Origin: Cochleicola gelatinilyticus
GTDB taxonomy: Bacteria; Bacteroidota; Bacteroidia; Flavobacteriales; Flavobacteriaceae
Reading direction: 5' to 3'
Length of the DNA stretch: 64,000 bases
Assembly: GCF_001637325.1 (NCBI RefSeq)
Contig: NZ_LRXL01000037.1
Location: 62,001 to 126,000, forward strand
Shown here piece after piece: positions 46,265 to 53,415 of the stretch; positions within the stretch are counted from its first letter, which is position 1; each line of letters begins with the position of its first letter. The notes under the pieces were generated by a model. It was not told where the DNA came from. It made no database searches and saw nothing but the letters and a program-made list of their open reading frames with translations. A program made the translations under genes and the position numbers.

Positions 46265-46285
46265 TGAAAACGTAAAACAGCACCT

Positions 46286-46939
46286 ATGAAATTTTTTATC
46301 GATACCGCTAATTTAGATCAGATTCGTGAAGCTCAAGATCTTGGAGTACTTGACGGAGTAACTACGAACCCTTCGCTTATGGCTAAGGAAGGAATTACAG
46401 GAAGAAATAATATTTTAAAACACTATGTCGATATCTGTAATATTGTTGATGGAGATGTTTCTGCGGAAGTGATTGCGACCGATTTAAAAGGAATGATTAA
46501 AGAAGGGGAAGAACTGGCAGAATTACACGAACAAATTGTTGTAAAAGTACCAATGATTAAGGAAGGAATTAAAGCCATTAAATATTTTTCTGATAATGGT
46601 ATACGTACAAATTGTACATTGGTTTTTTCTGCAGGGCAGGCTTTATTAGCTGCGAAAGCAGGAGCAAGCTACGTATCTCCATTTATTGGCAGGTTAGACG
46701 ATATTTCTACCGATGGACTCAATCTAATTGCAGAAATACGATTAATTTACGATAATTATGGTTTTGAAACTGAAATTTTAGCTGCTTCTGTACGCCATAC
46801 CATGCATATTTTAGAATGTGCGAAAATTGGCGCCGACGTAATGACAGGGCCTCTATCTTCTATAGAAGGTTTGTTAAAACACCCCCTTACCGATATTGGT
46901 CTAGAGAAGTTCTTAGCGGATTATAAGAAAGGGAATTAA
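46286..46939 (+). CDS. fsa: Fructose-6-phosphate aldolase / small transaldolase
   Basis: A 217-residue TIM-barrel enzyme of the short transaldolase subfamily. [20 protein letters not shown] opens the protein. [14 protein letters not shown] and [13 protein letters not shown] hold the Schiff-base Lys, and [14 protein letters not shown] follows. The short length separates it from TalA/TalB. It either cleaves fructose-6-phosphate or acts as a transaldolase in the pentose phosphate pathway; the sequence alone does not decide. A terminator lies 40 bp after the stop. Confidence 0.93.
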   Translation: MKFFIDTANLDQIREAQDLGVLDGVTTNPSLMAKEGITGRNNILKHYVDICNIVDGDVSAEVIATDLKGMIKEGEELAELHEQIVVKVPMIKEGIKAIKYFSDNGIRTNCTLVFSAGQALLAAKAGASYVSPFIGRLDDISTDGLNLIAEIRLIYDNYGFETEILAASVRHTMHILECAKIGADVMTGPLSSIEGLLKHPLTDIGLEKFLADYKKGN

Positions 46940-46978
46940 ACTTCAATGCTTTTTGTATTGAGTATATACTAATAAGAA

Positions 46979-47016
46979 GAATCCACGAATAGCGCATTGG
47001 TATTCGTGGATTTATT
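46979..47016. terminator. Terminator between the aldolase and a thioredoxin-fold lipoprotein gene
   Basis: ATCCACGAAT (46981-46990) pairs perfectly with ATTCGTGGAT (47002-47011) around an 11-nt loop, with T-rich sequence following. It lies between convergent genes and could serve both. Confidence 0.7.
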
Positions 47017-47060
47017 ATATATGAGGATGGTTGTAAGATGTTAGATAGTAAAAAAGGTCT

Positions 47061-48452
47061 TTATTTTTTAAAATCTTTTAACTGTTTTTCAATATTAGGA
47101 TTAAAAAGATTGGTGTTTCCTGTTAAAATAATCCCACTACGGTCTAAGATCATTGTTTTGTTAGCCGAATTTAAAACCAGTTGCTTTTCTGCTTCAATAA
47201 TGTTTTCAAATTGAAACTCTTGGCTGGAATCATACCCTAGTGCAGTGACAAGATCTCTCCACTTTCGAAAATTGGTATCGGTATTAATTCCAATAAAATC
47301 GTATTCAGGAAATTTTTCTTGTAATAATTCAGCTTTTCTATGAATGTCTTTATAGTGATTAACAGATTGTGAAGACCAAAAATAAAGTACGGTAGGTTTT
47401 TTTATTAATGCTGCTAACGATGCTGCATTGTTATCTACGGTAGCTAGGGTTAAATCGGGAATTTTATTTCCAGGAGTAAGTTTAAGAGTAGCGTCAACTA
47501 AATTCTGAATCGCATACTGATGCGATTTATTGGTGTCCATTTTTAAAAACAGTTTGCTTATTTCCTGTTCTTCTTCAGCATTATTTGCTCGATTCAAATA
47601 ACGTCTTACATTATTTTCTAATAATGCATTTTTTAAAACGGGGCTTTTAATAAGGCTATCGATCGTTTTTAGTTTATGATAACTATGCTGATAAGAATAC
47701 CTGCTAAACGAATCGCTCGCTTTATACTTTTCGAACGCTAAGTTGTCTGAATATGCATTTAAAAATCTATAATAAGGAAGGTATACTTTTAAAAAGGTTT
47801 TTTCTGTATTTACTTTATCTCTATAATCGTAAAAAGATGCTGGGAAGTCTAAGGTTTCTTTTCTACGGTAATTGGCAGAAGTATATAGCTCTTTTTTTAG
47901 ATAATTACCGTAATTAATATCGGCAAGGGCAACTTCTTCAAAGGCATCATTAATTGTATGGTTACTTTTAAAACGCTTCAACATCGTTGTTTTAATAAGC
48001 TGAATAGAATCTAATTCTCTTTCAAATTCTCTTGGAGGAAGTTGATACAGTTTCGGCATGTCACGATTTACCTTTTCATTAAAAAGGTACAAATCCATTA
48101 AAAAATTGTTTTTTTCAGCTCCTCTTCCTGAATAGGTGAGGGACTCGTCGAATTCGTAAGTATTTACTCGTAAAAGAAGACTATCTCCAGGTGTGAGGTG
48201 CATGATTTGGTATTCGTTGTGATGAAAAGTGTACAGTCCTTCAGAAAGGGTGTCCGCTTTGTACAAAAATGTATTATCACGCTCTAATAAAATGGTGTCG
48301 ATAGTTTGATTGTCTTTCTTTAAAATAATATAATCAGACTTAGGTGCGATAATTTCTCCACCTATCCAAATAGTATCCACGTTAGTAGAATCGTTTTGCT
48401 GGCAGGAGGTAATAAAGGTTACTAGAAGTAAGTAGAGTATTGTTCTGTTCAT
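47061..48452 (-). CDS. Thioredoxin-fold (TlpA-like) lipoprotein lacking the CxxC motif
   Basis: A 463-residue lipoprotein. The start is placed at ATG 48452 (MNRTILYLLLVTFITSC), giving a normal signal peptide and lipobox Cys17. A DUF4369-like beta domain and a long helical middle are followed by a C-terminal thioredoxin fold (residues ~340-463): LTLATVDNNAASLAALIKKP, then VLYFWSSQSVNHYKDIHRKA. The usual WCxxC is replaced by WSSQSV, so ordinary disulfide chemistry is not possible. The next fold element, YDFIGINTDTNFRKWRDLV, is intact. A -7 box is 27 bp upstream. Confidence 0.86.
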   Translation of the reverse strand: MNRTILYLLLVTFITSCQQNDSTNVDTIWIGGEIIAPKSDYIILKKDNQTIDTILLERDNTFLYKADTLSEGLYTFHHNEYQIMHLTPGDSLLLRVNTYEFDESLTYSGRGAEKNNFLMDLYLFNEKVNRDMPKLYQLPPREFERELDSIQLIKTTMLKRFKSNHTINDAFEEVALADINYGNYLKKELYTSANYRRKETLDFPASFYDYRDKVNTEKTFLKVYLPYYRFLNAYSDNLAFEKYKASDSFSRYSYQHSYHKLKTIDSLIKSPVLKNALLENNVRRYLNRANNAEEEQEISKLFLKMDTNKSHQYAIQNLVDATLKLTPGNKIPDLTLATVDNNAASLAALIKKPTVLYFWSSQSVNHYKDIHRKAELLQEKFPEYDFIGINTDTNFRKWRDLVTALGYDSSQEFQFENIIEAEKQLVLNSANKTMILDRSGIILTGNTNLFNPNIEKQLKDFKK

Positions 48453-48478
48453 ACGGGGGTAAAATCGATCGATAATAA

Positions 48479-48486
48479 CAAAAATA
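48479..48486 (-). promoter_or_regulatory. Flavobacterial -7 promoter box for the TlpA-like lipoprotein gene
   Basis: The minus strand reads TATTTTTG, an exact TAnnTTTG match, 26 nt before the start codon at 48452. This supports the shorter start, since the longer frame begins at 48491, upstream of the box. Confidence 0.55.
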
Positions 48487-48569
48487 ACCACTAATCAAGC
48501 CCACAATGTTAATTACTAGTTAAAAGGAATATATAAACGTTAATATTTCTTTTGTCCCTGTTATTTGGC

Positions 48570-48577
48570 TATTTTTG
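48570..48577 (+). promoter_or_regulatory. Flavobacterial -7 promoter box for the ABC-F gene
   Basis: TATTTTTG matches TAnnTTTG exactly and ends 28 nt before the ATG at 48606. Confidence 0.55.
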
Positions 48578-48605
48578 CAAAAATATTTAAAACATATAAA
48601 GAAGC

Positions 48606-50234
48606 ATGCTTTCAGTTTCTAATCTATCCGTTCAATTCGGAAAACGTATTTTGTTCGACGATGTTAATACCCAGTTTGTAACAGGGAATTGCTACGGAAT
48701 TATTGGTGCCAATGGTGCCGGAAAATCTACATTTCTTAAAATTATCTCAGGAAAACAAGATCCCACTTCAGGACATGTTCATCTCGAGTCTGGCAAACGC
48801 ATGTCTGTGTTAGAACAGAATCACAACGCTTATGATGAATTTAGTGTTTTAGAAACAGTAGTGCGAGGTAATAAAGAACTTTTTTCTTTAAAAGCTGAGA
48901 TCGATGCATTATATGCTGATTATAGCGATGAAAATGCCGATAAAATTGGGGAACTTCAAGTTAAGTTTGAAGAGATGAATGGTTGGAATGCCGACAGTAA
49001 TGCAGCTGCAATGCTTTCAAACCTAGGGATAGATGCGAGTCATCATTATACCTTAATGGCAGACCTTGATGGAAAACAAAAAGTTCGCGTATTACTAGCG
49101 CAGGCTTTATTTGGAAATCCCGATGTGCTTATTATGGATGAGCCAACCAACGATCTGGATTATGAAACGATTACCTGGTTAGAAAACTTTTTGGCCCATT
49201 ACGATAATTGTGTGATCGTAGTTTCGCACGACAGACACTTTTTAGATTCGGTATGTACGCATATTAGTGATATCGACTTCGGAAAAATAAATCACTTTAG
49301 TGGAAATTATACGTTCTGGTACGAAAGCAGTCAGTTAGCAGCAAGACAACGCGCGCAACAGAACAAAAAAGCTGAAGAAAAGAAGAAGGAGTTAGAAGAT
49401 TTTATTCGAAGATTTTCTGCCAATGTTGCAAAGTCGAAGCAAGCAACTAGTAGAAAAAAGATGATCGATAAATTAAATGTTTCAGAAATTAAACCTTCTA
49501 GTAGGAGGTATCCTGCAATTATCTTCGAACGCGAACGCGAAGCAGGAGACCAGATTTTAAATGTAGAAAACCTTTCTGCATCTATCGACGATGAGATATT
49601 ATTCAGAAAAATTAATATCAACTTAACGAAAGGGGATAAAGTGGTGGTCTTTTCGAGAGATTCGAGAGCGACTACTGCGTTTTATGAAATTCTTAATGGT
49701 AATGCTGTTGCCGATTCGGGAGAATTTCAATGGGGAATTACAACGCTTCAGAGTTACCTTCCTTTAGATAATGAAGACTTCTTTAAGTCTGACCTTAGTT
49801 TAGTCGATTGGCTTCGTCAATACGCAAAAACTGAAGAAGAACGGGAAGAAGTTCATATTCGGGGTTTCTTAGGAAAAATGCTTTTTAGTGGTGAAGAAGC
49901 CCTTAAAAAATGTAGTGTATTATCTGGAGGAGAAAAAGTTCGTTGTATGTTAAGCCGAATGATGATGATGCGTGCTAATGTGGTAATGCTCGATGAACCA
50001 ACCAATCACTTGGATTTGGAATCAATTACAGCATTTAATAATTCTTTGAAGAACTTTAAAGGAACTGTACTTTTAACCACACATGATCATGAGTTTGCTC
50101 AAACAGTAGGTAACAGAGTAATCGAATTAACCCCTAATGGAGTAATAGACCGTTACATGACTTTCGATGATTATATGAGTGATAAGAAAATTAAAGAGCA
50201 ACGAGACGCTATGTATGGTGCTATAAAGGCATAA
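48606..50234 (+). CDS. ABC-F family ATPase with one degenerate ATP site (YbiT-like)
   Basis: A 542-residue soluble ABC-F protein, a family that acts on ribosomes. NBD1 has an intact Walker A (GANGAGKST, 34-42) and Walker B (MDEPTNDLD), but its signature is degenerate (MADLDGKQ, ~151-158). The charged linker at ~240-300 is the ribosome-probing arm. NBD2 has an intact signature LSGGE (439-443) and Walker B DEPTNHLD, but its Walker A is lost (FSRDSRATT, ~349-357, no GKS/T). Because composite sites pair Walker A of one half with the signature of the other, one site is intact and one dead. The overall layout resembles YbiT. Confidence 0.92.
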   Translation: MLSVSNLSVQFGKRILFDDVNTQFVTGNCYGIIGANGAGKSTFLKIISGKQDPTSGHVHLESGKRMSVLEQNHNAYDEFSVLETVVRGNKELFSLKAEIDALYADYSDENADKIGELQVKFEEMNGWNADSNAAAMLSNLGIDASHHYTLMADLDGKQKVRVLLAQALFGNPDVLIMDEPTNDLDYETITWLENFLAHYDNCVIVVSHDRHFLDSVCTHISDIDFGKINHFSGNYTFWYESSQLAARQRAQQNKKAEEKKKELEDFIRRFSANVAKSKQATSRKKMIDKLNVSEIKPSSRRYPAIIFEREREAGDQILNVENLSASIDDEILFRKININLTKGDKVVVFSRDSRATTAFYEILNGNAVADSGEFQWGITTLQSYLPLDNEDFFKSDLSLVDWLRQYAKTEEEREEVHIRGFLGKMLFSGEEALKKCSVLSGGEKVRCMLSRMMMMRANVVMLDEPTNHLDLESITAFNNSLKNFKGTVLLTTHDHEFAQTVGNRVIELTPNGVIDRYMTFDDYMSDKKIKEQRDAMYGAIKA

Positions 50235-50252
50235 TTTTATTGCGATAACTTT

Positions 50253-50296
50253 AAAATCCCAAACTCTTACACTAGTAAGAATTTGGGATTTTTTTT
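50253..50296 (+). terminator. Terminator after the ABC-F gene
   Basis: AAAATCCCAAA pairs with TTTGGGATTTT, enclosing a second small stem (CTTAC/GTAAG), and is followed by eight T. Confidence 0.85.
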
Positions 50297-50321
50297 GTAA
50301 TAGAATGCTTAAAATTTTTAA

Positions 50322-51137
50322 CTATTTCTCTTCTCCAGTCTCTTTAAAAAAAGCTTCAATCATAGGTTGTGCTTGTGTCATTTCATCGTTTCTAATAAAT
50401 ACTCGAACTTGTGAGGTGAGATTTGGAGCATTGCCAAACATTATTCCGCTCTGTTGGTCGTCTTTCACAATTGGGATAATATCTACCGATTTTAATCTAC
50501 CTACCAAAGCTTCCGCTAAAATGGGAGAGCCGGTATAAATTCGGGTCATTTTTTCATCTGTATTCATAGTTTTTTGTTTTATTAAATATTCATTTGTAAA
50601 ATGTGTTATTTTCTTTTCTTCGGAAAATTTATTCCTGTTATAAATGTTCGAATTACCCTTTGGGATTGAAAGCGACTCCCAGCTTTTTCCTTTTAAAATT
50701 TTGCCTATACATACCATTTGTCCCACATGGTAGGAATAATGGGCAAGTTGTCTATTAATAGCTTCAATTACCGTATGCCCTTGATTTCTTATGTAAATAA
50801 TGGTGTTTAATTTTTCCGAAGATATCAATTTTAACGCGGTAAAAAGACACTCCCATCCAGCTTCCCATTTCTGTAAAATATCTTGTCTGGATTTTAATAC
50901 AGATTCAAATTCAAGATCCCGATTACGCCATGTTTTTTCTCCGTCGGTTGTAAGAAAATTGGTCCATCTAGAACGCATATTTCCCCATAAATGATTTACA
51001 ATAATTGCAATAGAATTCGTCTCTATATGAAATTGATAAAAAAGGTGTTCATCCTCTAGTTGATCGATAGTCTTGTCACCCAGTAGTTTATAATACGCAA
51101 ACTGCTTTGTTACACTTTCTAAATAATTTGTTTCCAT
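50322..51137 (-). CDS. DUF1572 (DinB-like) domain fused to a DUF2007-like domain
   Basis: A 271-residue protein that looks like two genes read as one. Residues 1-175 form a DUF1572/DinB-type four-helix domain, with the metal-type His residues in IVNHLWGNMRSRW, IRNQGHTVIEAINRQ and AHYSYHVGQM. Residues 191-271 are a DUF2007-like domain (MTRIYTGSPILAEALVGRLK, then VRVFIRNDEMTQAQPMIEAF). The joint, residues 176-190 (KITHFTNEYLIKQKT), has the composition of an intergenic spacer, and residue 191 is a Met (codon at 50567) suitable as the old start. The function of both halves is unknown. Confidence 0.82.
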   Translation of the reverse strand: METNYLESVTKQFAYYKLLGDKTIDQLEDEHLFYQFHIETNSIAIIVNHLWGNMRSRWTNFLTTDGEKTWRNRDLEFESVLKSRQDILQKWEAGWECLFTALKLISSEKLNTIIYIRNQGHTVIEAINRQLAHYSYHVGQMVCIGKILKGKSWESLSIPKGNSNIYNRNKFSEEKKITHFTNEYLIKQKTMNTDEKMTRIYTGSPILAEALVGRLKSVDIIPIVKDDQQSGIMFGNAPNLTSQVRVFIRNDEMTQAQPMIEAFFKETGEEK

Positions 51138-51166
51138 TGGGGTTGTAGGCTCGTTCCATTTATCTT

Positions 51167-51892
51167 TTAAGCATTGTAATATTTACTTCGCCAAATCGCA
51201 GTAGTAAAGTTTTTTCCTTTGGCAAAACCGTAAAATAGAACAATCCCCGCTACTGCTTTAAACATGAAAAGAAACATTAACACATATTCTTGCATAGCAA
51301 CGGTGTGTATGAATAATTGCATGGGTGTTATGTAGGTGAGCAAAATACTAATTACAAAAATGGTTAGTACTAGGTTTTCAAAAGTTTTGTACGGCCACAT
51401 GAGCCATTTTCGTAACGGGTGCAGATCGTTTCCCCATTTATGAATTAAATAAAAATAATCGTTTCCCATGGGAGCGAATAATAAAGGGTCATCTGCATTT
51501 TCAAGTTTTAATAATTTCGCAGGTGCTACAATTTTTAAAGAAACTAATTGGGTTTGATGTTCTTTTTCTAGATGTCTTATTTTCGAAATCGCTTCTTCTG
51601 GAAAATCTCCTTTAAAGTAATGCGCATCCAAAAAACGAAGACGGTAGGTGACGCATAGTTTTTCAATATCTGTAAGATGATAAATCTGTTTTGCTTGCAA
51701 CAAATCAACATTGAAGGTATTTGTAATTTCTTTAGTTATTTCAGTAGCTTCAGAAAGGGTATGGCGTATTTTCTTTCGTTCTGTATCTGTTTCCGAAAAG
51801 ATATTTTGCACTTGTTTAAGGATCGCAGCTTCAGAAATACGATTAGATCTTGCTCGTATAAGTTTGGTTTCGATATTAGTTCTTTCCAACAT
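51167..51892 (-). CDS. Hypothetical membrane protein with two C-terminal TM helices
   Basis: A 241-residue protein I do not recognise. The first ~165 residues are hydrophilic and helical (ETDTERKKIRHTLSEATEIT, then IYHLTDIEKLCVTYRLRFLD, then KIVAPAKLLKLENADDPLLF), followed by a soluble segment with FAPMGNDYFYLIHKWGNDLH. Two TM helices come near the C-terminus (ENLVLTIFVISILLTYITPM and EYVLMFLFMFKAVAGIVLFY). The tail is short and basic. It lies 29 bp upstream of the DUF1572 fusion on the same strand. Confidence 0.75.
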   Translation of the reverse strand: MLERTNIETKLIRARSNRISEAAILKQVQNIFSETDTERKKIRHTLSEATEITKEITNTFNVDLLQAKQIYHLTDIEKLCVTYRLRFLDAHYFKGDFPEEAISKIRHLEKEHQTQLVSLKIVAPAKLLKLENADDPLLFAPMGNDYFYLIHKWGNDLHPLRKWLMWPYKTFENLVLTIFVISILLTYITPMQLFIHTVAMQEYVLMFLFMFKAVAGIVLFYGFAKGKNFTTAIWRSKYYNA

Positions 51893-52012
51893 AGTCGTGC
51901 CTCTTTTTGTATAAAGTTACATAGTACGGTTCAGTCAACCAATTATTTAACACTTTCCGAAGTAAATATTTAACCACTCTTTTCGTTCTTATTATTTAGT
52001 ATAATAATTATG

Positions 52013-52020
52013 TACCTTTG
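52013..52020 (+). promoter_or_regulatory. Flavobacterial -7 promoter box for the first fasciclin gene
   Basis: TACCTTTG matches TAnnTTTG exactly and ends 17 nt before the ATG at 52038. Confidence 0.6.
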
Positions 52021-52037
52021 GTTTATAAGCACACATT

Positions 52038-52619
52038 ATGAAATTGAAAACACTTTTTTTAACACTATTTTTTTGTAGTTCATTATTACAACTTACGGCT
52101 CAAAAATATACTAATACACAATCTGTAGCGACAACAACTCAATGGGAGGGAGCTACATTTAATTCAGCCAAAACAATTGCTGAAAACTTAAAAACTTCGG
52201 AAAAATTTTCTTTTCTGAATACGATTCTGAAAGATTCTACCATTACTGAAACCCTTGCTAATGAAGAAATGGTCACCCTTTTTGTAGCAACAAATAAAGG
52301 GTTTGAAACCATGCCAGAAGCTCAGAGAGATTCTATTTTTGCTCATCCAAAATTATTAAAATCGTATGTTACTTTCCATGCGGTTCCAGGACGTTTAGAT
52401 GCAGGAGTTATTGAGCGTTCTATTAAAGATAACAATGGGACTGCTTATTTTAGAACGTTAGAAGGAACTAAGTTAGGGGCAACAATGCGCAATGGAAAAC
52501 TAACCTTAATCGATAGTGAAAATCGCACAGCAACTATTACCGAAGCTAATTTCTACCACAAAAACGGTTTTTTTCATATTATAGACGGTATTCTTTTTCC
52601 GAGATCTAATAAGGAGTAG
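52038..52619 (+). CDS. Fasciclin domain protein, exported
   Basis: A 193-residue secreted protein with signal peptide ending in LTAQ. It carries one fasciclin (FAS1) domain from about residue 45: SFLNTILKDSTITETL, then VTLFVATNKGFETMPEAQRD, then YVTFHAVPGRLDAGVIERSI, then NFYHKNGFFHIIDGILFPR. FAS1 domains mediate adhesion or protein interactions. A second fasciclin gene follows 91 bp downstream; the two proteins share the domain but diverge in sequence, which suggests an old tandem duplication. Confidence 0.9.
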   Translation: MKLKTLFLTLFFCSSLLQLTAQKYTNTQSVATTTQWEGATFNSAKTIAENLKTSEKFSFLNTILKDSTITETLANEEMVTLFVATNKGFETMPEAQRDSIFAHPKLLKSYVTFHAVPGRLDAGVIERSIKDNNGTAYFRTLEGTKLGATMRNGKLTLIDSENRTATITEANFYHKNGFFHIIDGILFPRSNKE

Positions 52620-52710
52620 CATACGTTAAACTAAAGCCAAAAGGGGGGTGTTGTAAAACCACCGGAAAATTTTTCTCGTTTGTATGCATATAAACCTAAA
52701 AGAACATAAA

Positions 52711-53334
52711 ATGAAAAATTTAAAGAGTATTGCACTTGTTGCTGGAATGTTAGTATTTGGTACAGGAGCATTATTGGCACAGGACAAAAAAATGATGACG
52801 GAAGAAAAAAAGGACATGAAAATGAACGATATGTCTAAAAAAATGAATCCGGAAGTTGGTGGAGCTCCTATGTATGCAAATAAGAACATTGTAGAAAATG
52901 CAATTAATTCTAAAGACCATACTACGTTAGTAGCAGCTGTAAAAGCAGCTGGACTTGTGGAAACTTTACAAGGTGAGGGACCTTTTACCGTATTTGCCCC
53001 AACCAATGCAGCTTTCGAGAAATTACCAAAAGGAACTGTTGAAACCCTACTAAAACCTGAAAACAAAAAACAATTACAAGAGGTGCTTACGTATCATGTA
53101 ATTGCTGGTAAGATGGACGCCAAGACTATTGCGAAAGCGATTAAAGATAATAAGGGTACAGCACGTTTTACAACTGTAAACGGAGGAAAATTAACTGCGA
53201 TGATGGATGGAAAAAATCTTGTGCTTACCGATGAGAACAAGAATACTGCTACAGTAACTATCGCGAATGTATACCAATCTAACGGTGTGATCCACGTGGT
53301 AGATACAGTGGTGCTTCCAGGAGCTAAGATGTAA
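52711..53334 (+). CDS. Fasciclin domain protein with Met/Lys-rich N-terminal segment
   Basis: A 207-residue exported protein starting at ATG 52711 (MKNLKSIALVAGMLVFGTGA), a normal signal peptide; a frame open from 52684 would add nine residues before it. The mature N-terminus is rich in Met and Lys (MMTEEKKDMKMNDMSKKMNP). The FAS1 domain follows: TTLVAAVKAAGLVETLQGEG, GPFTVFAPTNAAFEKLPKG, VLTYHVIAGKMDAKTIAKAI, NGVIHVVDTVVLPGAKM. The Met-rich part could bind metal; that is an inference. It ends 27 bp before a terminator. Confidence 0.93.
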   Translation: MKNLKSIALVAGMLVFGTGALLAQDKKMMTEEKKDMKMNDMSKKMNPEVGGAPMYANKNIVENAINSKDHTTLVAAVKAAGLVETLQGEGPFTVFAPTNAAFEKLPKGTVETLLKPENKKQLQEVLTYHVIAGKMDAKTIAKAIKDNKGTARFTTVNGGKLTAMMDGKNLVLTDENKNTATVTIANVYQSNGVIHVVDTVVLPGAKM

Positions 53335-53360
53335 TCTGTAAAGAATTTAATGAAATAAAA

Positions 53361-53396
53361 AAAATCGGTCGTACTAGGTGTGCGACCGATTTTCTA
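53361..53396. terminator. Bidirectional terminator between fasciclin and pheT genes
   Basis: AAAATCGGTCG (53361-53371) pairs perfectly with CGACCGATTTT (53383-53393) around an 11-nt loop, with A and T tracts on both sides, between convergent genes. Confidence 0.85.
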
Positions 53397-53415
53397 TTTA
53401 ATATATGTAGTAACT

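Noticed and set aside
48453-48491. A 13-residue N-terminal extension of the TlpA-like lipoprotein
   Set aside because: It would place charged and aromatic residues before a perfect lipoprotein signal, and the promoter box at 48479-48486 lies inside it.
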